NCBI RefSeq assembly: GCF_003667575.1
Contig: NZ_RCUY01000010.1
Location: 59,613-123,612 of the forward strand
Direction of reading: 5' to 3'
Source of the DNA: Mycetocola lacteus
Lineage (GTDB): Bacteria > Actinomycetota > Actinomycetes > Actinomycetales > Microbacteriaceae
DNA length: 64,000 nucleotides
Position numbers and translations under genes: made by a program. Positions within the stretch are counted from its first letter, which is position 1. Each line of letters opens with the position of its first letter. Below are positions 43,816 through 52,543 of this stretch, piece by piece. The notes beneath the pieces were generated by a model. That model had not been told where the DNA came from, searched no databases, and saw only the letters and a list, made by a program, of their open reading frames with translations.

Positions 43816-44121
43816 CTACGCGATACGGACATTTTCGTCTCCGAGCTCCACCTCGATACGCAGCGTTCCCCCCACGGCCTCCACATAGCGACGCAGGGTA
43901 TCCACCTGCGCTCGTTCGATGTCGCCATTTTCCAGACGGGAAATGCGATTCTGGCTCACATCGAGCCGCGCCGCCAGCTCAACCTGTGTCAGCGAGCAGG
44001 CTTCCCGGAGCTCTCGCAGCCGAAACGACCGGATCGCCGCGATCATCCGCTCCTTATGCGCGTCAACGCTTGCGCGATCGACCGGACGCTCGCGCAGTAC
44101 GTCTTGCAGGCTCGTATTCAT
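43816..44121 (-). CDS. XRE-family antitoxin (HigA-like)
   Basis: 101 aa. Helix-turn-helix residues about 38-92: ACSLTQVELAARLDVSQNRI then SRLENGDIERAQVDTLRRYV. Begins 2 bp after the toxin gene stop, the toxin-first order usual for HigBA. It should bind its own promoter upstream of 44471. Confidence 0.85.
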   Translation of the reverse strand: MNTSLQDVLRERPVDRASVDAHKERMIAAIRSFRLRELREACSLTQVELAARLDVSQNRISRLENGDIERAQVDTLRRYVEAVGGTLRIEVELGDENVRIA

Positions 44122-44123
44122 CG

Positions 44124-44471
44124 TTACCTCCCCAGCTCTCGCCGATGCTTATCGAATAGATCATCGGCAACAACGATATTTTTCATGTACCACTTGTTCC
44201 AGTTACCGGACTTGTCACCGGCCACCAACATGATCGCCTGACGCTGTGGGTCGAATGCGAACAGAATACGAAGCTCGCTTCGTCCCGAGGAGCCGGGCCG
44301 AAGTTCCTTCATATTTCGGTGGCGAGAATGAGACACGGTGTCAACAATTGGGCGACCAAGTGCGGGACCATGCGCGGCAAGTAATTCGAGAGCCGCGATG
44401 ACCTGCTCATATGACGATTGATCCAGCTCATGCAGCCATTGAATAATGTGTTCCACATTTATGGTCCACAT
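44124..44471 (-). CDS. RelE/HigB-type toxin (Gp49-like)
   Basis: 115 aa. Pattern of phage-derived Gp49/HigB-like toxins: MKELRPGSSGRSELRILFAF with the conserved basic residues, then AGDKSGNWNKWY. Such toxins are ribosome-dependent mRNA endonucleases. First gene of the pair; a TATATA stretch at 44495-44500 could be the promoter -10 region. Confidence 0.83.
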   Translation of the reverse strand: MWTINVEHIIQWLHELDQSSYEQVIAALELLAAHGPALGRPIVDTVSHSRHRNMKELRPGSSGRSELRILFAFDPQRQAIMLVAGDKSGNWNKWYMKNIVVADDLFDKHRRELGR

Positions 44472-44722
44472 GACTGTCAGCCTACAACTTTGGGGCTATA
44501 TAACGCAAGAGGTTTTGATCGTGGATGTGCGCGCTCCCCCACCTGCGTCATTCTCATGATTCGAAACATGTATCCTCCCCTACATTCGCGTGGGCCCACG
44601 CTAGGCGCGAAAGCCCATGGTTTTCGGGGAGCCCGGAACCGTACGCAGAGGATTTCAGTGTGTTAACGCTGGCTTAACCGGTCATCACGTTGAATGGGGA
44701 TACAACCACAGGAGGTCACACA

Positions 44723-44926
44723 ATGTCCGTTCTTCCCAGCTCCGCCGTCTCCGACGTTTTCGCCTGGTCGCTCGAAATCACGTGCGGCACCACCTCGGTG
44801 GTTTCCATCCCGTTGCCGATGGACACCGCAGCCGAAACCGCCGGCACCTTGCCCGAGCGATTCGCCCCCACCAGCCACCTCGACAACGCCGCCGTTCGGT
44901 TGCACTCGCCGCTCGCCGGCTCATAA
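44723..44926 (+). CDS. Orphan small protein, 67 aa
   Basis: AGGAGGT lies 7 bp upstream of ATG 44723, an ideal ribosome site, and an intrinsic terminator follows 44 bp past the stop, so this is a self-contained unit. The product MSVLPSSAVSDVFAWSLEIT continues with a single cysteine, a hydrophobic mid part and no clear signal peptide. No family recognised. It is opposite in strand to both neighbours. Confidence 0.6.
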   Translation: MSVLPSSAVSDVFAWSLEITCGTTSVVSIPLPMDTAAETAGTLPERFAPTSHLDNAAVRLHSPLAGS

Positions 44927-44970
44927 GCCCCCGCTTCCCCGGGCAAACTCGGGATGAAACGGGATGAAGA

Positions 44971-45002
44971 GGATCCCCGGGTTTTCCCTCCCCCGGGGAT
45001 CC
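44971..45002 (+). terminator. Terminator of the small gene
   Basis: GGATCCCCGGG (44971-44981) pairs with CCCGGGGATCC (44992-45002) across a 10-base loop, 44 bp after the stop of the 67-aa gene. Confidence 0.75.
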
Positions 45003-45073
45003 GCCATTTAACCGTCACCCAGTCCGTCACCCCAGTCCCTCACCCCACCAGCCAACGCATCCGCCATTCAGCC

Positions 45074-45108
45074 AGCTAGCAGCTAGCAGCTAGCAGCTAG
45101 CAGCTACT
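45074..45108. repeat. Five AGCTAGC heptamers at the LCP gene end
   Basis: AGCTAGC x4 then AGCTACT; the last unit holds the LCP stop (45104-45106). A 7-bp period places further TAG codons in all three minus-strand frames downstream of the gene. Confidence 0.9.
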
Positions 45109-46213
45109 TTGCCGGAGCGATTCCTGGCGCGGTTCCGGCGGCGACCTTGGCCGCATAGTCGGCCACGGTGTCGTGGGCGATGGCCTCGCGCAGGGCGGGA
45201 ATTGCCGCGGAATTCAGGTTGACGATGGACTGCTTGTGATCCGGGGACCAGCCGGTCCCGGCGGTGGGCATCGTGAAGTAGTGGATGTTCTCGGCCCGCA
45301 GATCGCGCAGGCTGAGCCCCAGCTCGACCATCGTCGGGAAGTCGAACCCGGAATCCACCGAGAGGAACTTCGAAGTCTCGGTCACAAAATTGGAGATCTT
45401 GGTGGGATCGGTCAGCGTATCCTTGCTCAGCAGTGCGGAACCCAGCGCCTGCAGATAGAGCTGCTGGTTGCGCACCCGCTGGAAGTCACCGGTCGGGAAC
45501 GCGTAACGCTCACGCACAAAACCGAGGGCGTGCACACCGTCGAGGTGGTTGATGCCCTGCGGGAAGGTCATGTTCTCGTCCTTGCGGGTGAAGCCGGTTT
45601 CAACGTTGACATCTACGCCGCCCAGGGCGTCGGTCATGCCGCGGAAACCCTCAAAGTCGATGATCGCCAGGTTGTCGATGCGCACACCGAGCAGCGATTC
45701 CACGGTCTCCACCACGAGCGGGGTACCACCCCAGGCGAGGGCCGCGTTAATCTTGGCGTTGCCATGACCGGGGATCGGCACCCAGAGGTCACGCATGATC
45801 GACATCACGGTCACGTCCTTGCGATTAGCCGCAATGTTCACCAGCATCAGCACGTCCGAGCGCTGATTGCTGCCGGTGTCCTCGCCGGCAATGGTCGCGT
45901 CGCCGCGGGAGTCGGATCCCAGCAGCAGAATGTTGCGGGACCCGTCGGTGGCCTGCGGCGGCCGAGCCTCCTCCTTGGGGAAGGTTTCGGCGCTGGGCAG
46001 CACGGTGACGTTGCTGTTGTAGGTGTCGGCAAGGCTCGCCACATAGGAGCCGGCAATCGCGATGCCGATCAGCAGGATCGCCAGGATTGAGGAGGTGGAC
46101 CACACCACAATCTTGCGGGTGCGGGTCCACGGTTTCTTGGCGGCCTTGCGCTCGGCGCGCGTCGGCACGTCTGTTTCGGCGGTGGAGAGCAGCTCATCAA
46201 TGGGGGAATTCAT
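45104..46213 (-). CDS. LytR-CpsA-Psr (LCP) family glycopolymer ligase
   Basis: 369 aa from ATG 46213 (AAGGA 10 bp upstream). Cytoplasmic N-terminus, one membrane helix (residues about 30-55), then the extracytoplasmic LCP domain with NILLLGSDSRGD, RSDVLMLVNI, SIMRDLWVPIPG and NAALAWGG. LCP enzymes attach lipid-linked polymers to peptidoglycan, so this one probably anchors the polysaccharide made by the adjacent genes. It is the last gene of the minus-strand exopolysaccharide arm. Confidence 0.92.
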   Translation of the reverse strand: MNSPIDELLSTAETDVPTRAERKAAKKPWTRTRKIVVWSTSSILAILLIGIAIAGSYVASLADTYNSNVTVLPSAETFPKEEARPPQATDGSRNILLLGSDSRGDATIAGEDTGSNQRSDVLMLVNIAANRKDVTVMSIMRDLWVPIPGHGNAKINAALAWGGTPLVVETVESLLGVRIDNLAIIDFEGFRGMTDALGGVDVNVETGFTRKDENMTFPQGINHLDGVHALGFVRERYAFPTGDFQRVRNQQLYLQALGSALLSKDTLTDPTKISNFVTETSKFLSVDSGFDFPTMVELGLSLRDLRAENIHYFTMPTAGTGWSPDHKQSIVNLNSAAIPALREAIAHDTVADYAAKVAAGTAPGIAPAK

Positions 46214-46254
46214 GTTCGGGATGTCCTTCGGGTGGTTGATGCAGATTCGGGAGG

Positions 46255-47085
46255 TTAGTGGGTGCCGCGCAGGGTGTCGCGCAGGCGAACGGCGACGTAG
46301 CGGAACAACTCGATGGCGTGCGTACCGCCACGGGAGTTGCGCTGCAGGAACGGGGAAAACGGCTCGCCGCCGGCGGCAGGGCGACCCACCGCCTGGATCC
46401 GGGCGTTGATCGCACGCAGGTGACGCTCGTTTTCCCACCAGTAGTTCCAGGAGGGAAAGCGGGAGGCGATCGTGTAGCGGGCCCCCACGCGGGTGCCCGG
46501 CACATAGGTGCCCGGTGCCCAGGCGCGGGCGAACAGGTCGTAGTCCTCACACCAGCGGATGCTCTTGTCATAGCCGCCGCTGGTCAGGTACCACTCACGC
46601 CGGAAGGCCGATGCCGTGTGCGGCACGGGCATCCGTCCGCGGCGGATCTGCGCATCCACCTCGGCGGCGGTTTCGGGGAAGCGCAGCGCATTGTGCGGGG
46701 TCCCGTCGGGCAGCACCGAGGTGATCTGTCCATAGGTTACGGTGGCCTCGGGGTGTGCGGCAAAGATCGCCAGGTGATCCTCAAGGCGGGTGGGCAGCGA
46801 GGCGTCGTCGGCGTCGGCAATCGCGATGATGTCGGCACGGGCGGCGCGGATCGCGTGGTCACGGGCGGCGGCGCGCCCCACGTTGCGACCCAGGCCGATC
46901 ACCCGGATCCGCGGATCGTTGAGCTCGCAGGCGATCAGTCCACTCTTATCGCTTGAGCCATCGTCAAACACGACGACTTCAAAGTCGGGCATGGTCTGCA
47001 CCAGCAGGGATTCCAGGGCGGCACCGATCGTGGCCTCATTGTTGTAGGCGGCCATGATGACGGAGATTTTTGGGGTGTTAGACAC
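46255..47085 (-). CDS. Glycosyltransferase family 2
   Basis: 276 aa from GTG 47085, whose codons overlap the stop of the upstream gene. N-terminal GT-A fold: ISVIMAAYNNEATIGAALES, VVVFDDGSSDKS, and the DXD-like ADADDASLPTRLE. No membrane segment. It should add one sugar to the lipid-linked repeat unit; donor unknown. 41 bp before the LCP gene. Confidence 0.9.
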   Translation of the reverse strand: MSNTPKISVIMAAYNNEATIGAALESLLVQTMPDFEVVVFDDGSSDKSGLIACELNDPRIRVIGLGRNVGRAAARDHAIRAARADIIAIADADDASLPTRLEDHLAIFAAHPEATVTYGQITSVLPDGTPHNALRFPETAAEVDAQIRRGRMPVPHTASAFRREWYLTSGGYDKSIRWCEDYDLFARAWAPGTYVPGTRVGARYTIASRFPSWNYWWENERHLRAINARIQAVGRPAAGGEPFSPFLQRNSRGGTHAIELFRYVAVRLRDTLRGTH

Positions 47086-48484
47086 GGGCGGGTACTCGTT
47101 TCTTCGGGTTGGGAGTGGACGCGGCAGCCTCATCGGGAAGGCCGAGGGACAGGCCCACGAGGGCGCCCAGCGGGAGCATGACAAAGGGGTAGATGATGAC
47201 GTTGTCGGTGGTGGCGGCGAGCGCCACGGCAACCATCGCGATCAGCGCAGCCCAGTGGATCGGGCTATCGGAGTGGGCGGCACGGCGGCCCACCCGGCCG
47301 AGTAGCGTGGCGAAACCCCAGACAAACAGGGCCAGGCCGATCACGCCGTAGTCGTGGTAGAGGCGCAGGTATTCGTTGTGCGGATGGGAGATATTGGTGA
47401 AGTGGGCGGAGATCAGGGCGCTCGCGCTGCCCGCTCCGTTACCGATAATGGGGCTCTGTGCGGCGCTGTCCAGCGTCATCTCCCAGAGCACCGAGCGGCC
47501 CGAGGTGTTGATGGTCAGCCCGCCAAAGTCGGCGGCGTTGTCCCCCTCGAGGAAGCGTTCGCGCAGCGGCTCATAGGTGGTGACCAGCAGCCACACGCCC
47601 ACCAGGGCGATGCTCAGGGTGATGATTGCCAGCAGTAGCCGGTTGCCTCGGCGCAGGCGCACCACAAAAAAGGCGAACAGGGTGACGGCGATGACTGAGG
47701 CGGTGCGGGAGAGACTGGAGACGATTGCCGCGGTGATGATGAACGGCGAGAGCCGCAGGATCAGGCCCGCCGCGGGCACGGCGATCGCCGTGGAGAGCAG
47801 GATCAGCGCGGTCAGCGCGAGGGCACGCTCATCGTAGATTTCGATGCCGGCGCCCAGCGCCCCGAGGAACACCAGCGACACGATGATGCCGGTCCAGCGC
47901 AGCGCCGAGAGGGCACGCATCGCGCGCTCCGGGGTCGCCCCCTGGGCGGCAAAGCAGATCCCCAGAATGAACATGGTGAAGACCGCAACGTTTTGCAGAC
48001 CCTCAATCGAGGGGCTCAGCAGCAGGCGTCCGCCCGAGTAGGCCAGGAAGATTCCCAGGGTGATCGGCAGCACGCGCGGTCCGCGTACGGCGTCGGAACG
48101 CTTGCGCAGCAGCAGCGGGATGCAGGCGACGAATGCGACGGCGATCAGCAGCGTGATTGCCGCCGAGGCGGATACCGGCCCCACCGACCAGCGGGCGGGC
48201 ACGTTGATCAGCAGCGCGATCGCGCAGGCAACCAGCACAATCCAGGGAACGCGCGCCTTCGGCAGTGCGGGAGCGACCGAGCCCGAGACCGTCGCGGAGT
48301 TTTGCGCGGCAGACGTGGCGGTGGGCACGGAAGCGACCTCGGCCGAAGCCGACGCGGAATCTTGCGCGGCGGGGGCGGCAGTGGGCGCGGCAACCCGGAC
48401 GGCACCGCGGTTAATTACCCGGGCCTTTCCAAACGGGAGTGCCGGGCGCAGCGGGCGAATCCGGCGCGAGGTCGTGGAGGTCAT
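47078..48484 (-). CDS. O-antigen ligase/polymerase family (Wzy-like) membrane protein
   Basis: 468 aa. An 80-residue Ala/Ser-rich cytoplasmic start, then about ten membrane helices. The large external loop carries NTSGRSVLWEMTLDSAAQSP and the SHPHNEYLRL motif diagnostic of the Wzy/WaaL/O-antigen ligase superfamily. In this setting it most likely polymerises the flipped repeat units. It overlaps the downstream GT2 and the upstream GT4 (4 bp). Confidence 0.88.
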   Translation of the reverse strand: MTSTTSRRIRPLRPALPFGKARVINRGAVRVAAPTAAPAAQDSASASAEVASVPTATSAAQNSATVSGSVAPALPKARVPWIVLVACAIALLINVPARWSVGPVSASAAITLLIAVAFVACIPLLLRKRSDAVRGPRVLPITLGIFLAYSGGRLLLSPSIEGLQNVAVFTMFILGICFAAQGATPERAMRALSALRWTGIIVSLVFLGALGAGIEIYDERALALTALILLSTAIAVPAAGLILRLSPFIITAAIVSSLSRTASVIAVTLFAFFVVRLRRGNRLLLAIITLSIALVGVWLLVTTYEPLRERFLEGDNAADFGGLTINTSGRSVLWEMTLDSAAQSPIIGNGAGSASALISAHFTNISHPHNEYLRLYHDYGVIGLALFVWGFATLLGRVGRRAAHSDSPIHWAALIAMVAVALAATTDNVIIYPFVMLPLGALVGLSLGLPDEAAASTPNPKKRVPARV

Positions 48485-49623
48485 CGAATGTCACCCGCTC
48501 CGGTGAGGACCGTGGTCCAGGATCCGGCAAAGGCCAGTTCGGAGAAGTTCTGCTCGAAGCGGGCGCGGGCGGCGCGGGCCATCCGGTCGCGCAGCACGGC
48601 GTCGTTCAGCAGGGAGCGCACACGTGCCTCGAAGCTGATCGTGTCTCCGGCATCCACCAGGAATCCGGTGACGCCGTCCTCGATCAGGTCGGGAATGCCG
48701 CCCACACGGAATGCCACCACCGGGGTACCGCAGGCCATGGCCTCGATAATGGTCAGCGGCTGAGCCTCGATCAGCTCGGAGGTGAAGGCCAGGCAGGATG
48801 CACCGGTCAGCGCATTCCACTTGGTCTCCCCACCCACCGATCCCAGACGACTAATTGAACGCTCGGCACCGGCCTCGCGGATCCGGGTGTCGATATTCTC
48901 GACCAGCGCCGAGTCTCCGGCCGGTCCGGCCAGGGCAAAGGTGCCGCGCTCGCGTCCACGGAAGAGGGCCAGGGCGATGGTGACAAACACGTCGGCCCCC
49001 TTTCCGGGAATGATGTTGGAGAGAAACAGAACATTGCGGGTGGTGGGGGCCTGCGGGGTGAGCGCCTCCGGCAGACCGGTCGGAGTGTTGGCGATGCACA
49101 CCACGGTGGACTCGGGCTGGGGAACAAACGGTGCCACGTCGGCCACCAGGGTCGGGCCGAGGGTCACGATCTTGTGCGCGGAGCCCAGCAGACGACGCAC
49201 GAAGAAGCTCCAGATGCCGCTGCGGGCGGCCAGGTCTCGGAATCCCACGGTGTGGATATAGAGGACGGTCCGGGCACCGGTCAGGCGCAGAATTTCAGAG
49301 ACGATCCAATCGACTAGGAAGGATCCGGTGCGGGTCGTGGCAAAAAACACCACCGCGCGCGGCTTCCAGGTGAGCGTCGTCCAGAGGGTGCGCCACCACA
49401 GGCCCACCGCGAGCAGGATCTTACGGGCGGAGGCGGTACCCACCTCGCCGATGTCCTGGCTGAAGCGGCGATCCACCAGTCGGGTGGTCCACCCGCTCTG
49501 GGCGAGGATGTCAAGCAGACGGGCGGTCATCAGGGTGCTGCCGTGCAGGGGCGGCGGCAGTTGGCTGATGACCATGACGCGGCTGTGCCGGCCGTTCACA
49601 GTTTCGGGCTGTGCGGTACTCAT
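48481..49623 (-). CDS. Glycosyltransferase family 4
   Basis: 380 aa from ATG 49623 (TAATG overlap with the upstream gene). GT-B fold: N-terminal PPPLHGSTLMTARLLDILAQ, central NVLFLSNIIPGKGADVFVTI and C-terminal ETP-like EAQPLTIIEAMACGTPVVAF, the nucleotide-sugar EX7E motif. Retaining transferase for the repeat unit; sugar unknown. Overlaps the O-antigen ligase start. Confidence 0.9.
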   Translation of the reverse strand: MSTAQPETVNGRHSRVMVISQLPPPLHGSTLMTARLLDILAQSGWTTRLVDRRFSQDIGEVGTASARKILLAVGLWWRTLWTTLTWKPRAVVFFATTRTGSFLVDWIVSEILRLTGARTVLYIHTVGFRDLAARSGIWSFFVRRLLGSAHKIVTLGPTLVADVAPFVPQPESTVVCIANTPTGLPEALTPQAPTTRNVLFLSNIIPGKGADVFVTIALALFRGRERGTFALAGPAGDSALVENIDTRIREAGAERSISRLGSVGGETKWNALTGASCLAFTSELIEAQPLTIIEAMACGTPVVAFRVGGIPDLIEDGVTGFLVDAGDTISFEARVRSLLNDAVLRDRMARAARARFEQNFSELAFAGSWTTVLTGAGDIR

Positions 49624-50387
49624 TACGCCGCGACCCGTTTTGCGCGCGGCTTCAGCACGGCCCAGGAGAACACCAGGTTGCCGATCAGGTAGCGACGCCA
49701 CAGCCGGCGCGGCTCGGAGGCGAACCGGAAGACCCATTCCAGCCCGAGCGTGCTCAGGATTTCCGGGGCCTCCTTCTTGGTCCCGGCGATGAAGTCAAAC
49801 GCGGCACCGATTGCGATGGCGACCAGGCCCAGCTCCTCGGCCACGCGGCGAGCTTCGGCATCCTGCTTGGGGGTACCCAGGCCCACCCAGACGATGTCGG
49901 GACGGGTTTCCCGGATTAGGTCGTCCTGGGCCGCAAGCTCAGCCTGGCTCAGTGCACGGAAGGGCGGACTGTAGGAACCGGCCACGATCATGCCCGGGTA
50001 GCGACGCTCGAGTTCGGCGGTCAGCAGTCCCAGGGTTTCGGGGGTGTTCCCCAGGAAGAAGTGGCGCAGTCCGGTGGCGCGCCCCTCGCTAATTACGTTT
50101 TCGAACAGTGACGGTCCGCGCACCTGCGAGAGGTTACTGCCTCTCTTAATACGCGACGCCCACGTGAGCGGCTTTCCGTCGGGAAAAATTGCCGCGCTCT
50201 GTGCGAGCAGCTCGTGGTAACGCTCGTCCTGGTGCGCGAGGGAAACCACAAACGCGTTGGCCAGGTGAATGTCGGCGGGCTCGTGCTGGGCCGCCGCCTC
50301 ACACACGGCGGTGGATGCGGCTGCGGGATTAATGGCACAAACGGGCAGTCCGGCGATGGCCGTGGTGGTGATGTTTTGCAGGCTCAT
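49623..50387 (-). CDS. WecG/TagA/CpsF-family glycosyltransferase
   Basis: 254 aa from ATG 50387; the longer reading to 50414 has no ribosome site. Signatures: DGKPLTWASRI, VWVGLGTPKQDAEARRVAEE and AIGAAFDFIAGTKKEAPEIL. Members transfer N-acetylmannosamine-type sugars to an undecaprenyl-linked primer, often the second step of assembly. First gene of the minus-strand arm, sharing a divergent promoter with gmd. Confidence 0.92.
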   Translation of the reverse strand: MSLQNITTTAIAGLPVCAINPAAASTAVCEAAAQHEPADIHLANAFVVSLAHQDERYHELLAQSAAIFPDGKPLTWASRIKRGSNLSQVRGPSLFENVISEGRATGLRHFFLGNTPETLGLLTAELERRYPGMIVAGSYSPPFRALSQAELAAQDDLIRETRPDIVWVGLGTPKQDAEARRVAEELGLVAIAIGAAFDFIAGTKKEAPEILSTLGLEWVFRFASEPRRLWRRYLIGNLVFSWAVLKPRAKRVAA

Positions 50388-50424
50388 AATTTTTTTCCAA
50401 ACTTGAGTGGACATTTCGGGTTAC

Positions 50425-50439
50425 CATCTAATATATTAG
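50425..50439. promoter_or_regulatory. TATTAGAT-type box in the wecG-like/gmd divergent promoter
   Basis: CATCTAATATATTAG contains the palindrome CTAATATATTAG; its minus strand reads ATATTAGATG, the same core as the boxes before the three surface-protein units (54497, 57644, 60718). AT-rich within GC-rich DNA. A weaker GAAACATCA at 50462 resembles the proximal boxes. Confidence 0.5.
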
Positions 50440-50549
50440 TAGTAAAGCACAAGACATGCTGAAACATCAAGAGGGTCGACAAGATCTTCCCTCGCCTCGC
50501 CACCCGCATCACCCCGGCGAATCCCGAACCCCTAACAAAAGGAACAGCA

Positions 50550-51578
50550 ATGACCAAGCGCGCATTTATCACCGGCATCACCGGCCAGGACGGCTCCTAC
50601 CTCGCCGAGCTCCTGCTCTCCAAGGGCTATGAGGTCCACGGACTGATCCGCCGAGCATCCACCTTCAACACCTCGCGCATCGATCACCTCTACACCGACC
50701 CGCACAACGAGGACGCCAAGCTCTTCCTGCACTACGGCGACCTGCGCGACGGAGGCCGACTGGTTACGCTGCTCTCCCAGATCAAGCCGCACGAGGTCTA
50801 CAACCTGGCCGCCCAGTCCCACGTGCGCGTCTCCTTCGATGAGCCCGAGCACACCGCGGATGCCACCGGAACCGGAACCGTCCGTCTGCTGGAGGCCGTG
50901 CGTATGTCCGGCATCGAAACCCGTTTCTACCAGGCGTCCTCCTCGGAGCTGTACGGCGCGACCCCGCCGCCGCAGAGCGAGTCCACCCCGTTCCACCCGC
51001 GCTCCCCCTACGGCGTGGCCAAGATGTACTCCTACTGGATCACCAAGAACTACCGCGAGGCCTACGGCATGTTCGCCGTGAACGGCGTGCTGTTCAACCA
51101 CGAGTCGCCGCGTCGTGGCGAGACCTTTGTAACCCGCAAGATCACCCGCGCCGTTGCCGCGATCAAGGCCGGCACTCAGGAGCACCTCTACATGGGTAAC
51201 CTCGACGCCGTGCGTGACTGGGGTTACGCCGCCGAGTACGTCGAGGGCATGTGGCGGATGCTGCAGGTTGATGAGCCCGAGGACTTCGTGCTGGCCACCG
51301 GCGTGGACTACACCGTCAAGGACTTCCTGGAGATCTCCTTCAGCCACGCGGGCCTCAACTGGGAGGATCACGTCAAGTTCGACGAGCGCTACCTGCGCCC
51401 CTCCGAGGTGGATGCCCTGGTTGGCGACCCGACCAAGGCCCGCGAGAAGCTGGGCTGGGAAGCCACCGTGCGCCCGGATGACCTGGCCCGCCTGATGGTG
51501 GACGCCGACATTGAGGCACTCAACCACCCGGGCAAGAACTGGATCGACACCGTCAACCTCGCAAGCTGGAAGAAGTAA
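50550..51578 (+). CDS. gmd: GDP-mannose 4,6-dehydratase
   Basis: 342 aa SDR enzyme turning GDP-mannose into GDP-4-keto-6-deoxymannose. [18 protein letters not shown] (NAD loop, residues 5-22), [16 protein letters not shown], the [11 protein letters not shown]xxxK pair, and [20 protein letters not shown] are diagnostic. Followed 6 bp later by fcl, making GDP-L-fucose. Genes for GDP-mannose supply are not in the window. Confidence 0.97.
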   Translation: MTKRAFITGITGQDGSYLAELLLSKGYEVHGLIRRASTFNTSRIDHLYTDPHNEDAKLFLHYGDLRDGGRLVTLLSQIKPHEVYNLAAQSHVRVSFDEPEHTADATGTGTVRLLEAVRMSGIETRFYQASSSELYGATPPPQSESTPFHPRSPYGVAKMYSYWITKNYREAYGMFAVNGVLFNHESPRRGETFVTRKITRAVAAIKAGTQEHLYMGNLDAVRDWGYAAEYVEGMWRMLQVDEPEDFVLATGVDYTVKDFLEISFSHAGLNWEDHVKFDERYLRPSEVDALVGDPTKAREKLGWEATVRPDDLARLMVDADIEALNHPGKNWIDTVNLASWKK

Positions 51579-51584
51579 TCCCCG

Positions 51585-52541
51585 ATGACCCCCCTGACCC
51601 TGACCTCCGAAACCCGCATCTTCGTGGCCGGCCATCGAGGCCTGGTGGGCTCCGCCATTTGGCGACACCTGGAATCCCTCGGGCACACCCACCTGATCGG
51701 TCGCTCCTCGAGCGAGCTGGATCTGCGTGATCGCGGCGCCGTCTTCGAATTCCTCTCCGTCGAGCGCCCCGATGTGGTGATCCTCGCCGCCGCCAAGGTG
51801 GGCGGGATCCAGGCCAACAACACCTATCCGGCCGATTTCCTCTCCGAAAACCTGCAGATTCAGGTGAACGTGATGGACGCCGCCGCCGAGGTGGGCATCG
51901 ACCGCCTGCTATTCCTGGGCTCCTCCTGCATCTATCCGAAGTTCGCACCCCAGCCGATCCAGGAGGATTCGTTGCTGACCGGCCACCTCGAGGAGACCAA
52001 TGACGCCTATGCGATCGCCAAGATCGCCGGCATCATCCAGGTCCAGGCCGTGCGCCGCCAGTACGGGCTGAAGTGGATCTCGGCAATGCCCACCAACCTT
52101 TACGGCCCCGGGGACAACTTCTCCCCGACCGGCTCGCACGTGGTTCCGGCGATGATCCGCCGCTACGCCGAGGCTGCGGATGCCGGGAGCACCTCGGTCA
52201 CCAACTGGGGCACCGGAACCCCGCGCCGCGAACTGCTGCACGTGGACGATATGGCCGCCGCCTGCGTGCACCTGCTAAACACCTACGACGCCCCCGAGCA
52301 CGTGAACGTGGGTGTGGGCGAGGATGTCTCGATTGCCGAACTCGCCGCCGCGATTGCCGCCGCCACCGGCTATGCGGGTGACACCGAATGGGACACCACC
52401 AAGCCCGACGGCACCCCGCAGAAGCTCCTCGATATCTCCCGGATCACCGCGACCGGTTGGACCCCGCAGGTCTCCCTCGCCGAGGGCATCACCCGCACCG
52501 TGGCCTGGTATCGCGCGCACCGCGACTCGATTCGGAGCTAG
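51585..52541 (+). CDS. fcl: GDP-L-fucose synthase
   Basis: 318 aa SDR epimerase-reductase completing GDP-L-fucose. [19 protein letters not shown] at the N-terminus, [18 protein letters not shown], the catalytic cysteine/serine region [15 protein letters not shown], and [11 protein letters not shown] with the YxxxK pair. Begins 6 bp after gmd and is 2 bp before the flippase gene. Confidence 0.97.
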   Translation: MTPLTLTSETRIFVAGHRGLVGSAIWRHLESLGHTHLIGRSSSELDLRDRGAVFEFLSVERPDVVILAAAKVGGIQANNTYPADFLSENLQIQVNVMDAAAEVGIDRLLFLGSSCIYPKFAPQPIQEDSLLTGHLEETNDAYAIAKIAGIIQVQAVRRQYGLKWISAMPTNLYGPGDNFSPTGSHVVPAMIRRYAEAADAGSTSVTNWGTGTPRRELLHVDDMAAACVHLLNTYDAPEHVNVGVGEDVSIAELAAAIAAATGYAGDTEWDTTKPDGTPQKLLDISRITATGWTPQVSLAEGITRTVAWYRAHRDSIRS

Positions 52542-52543
52542 TC

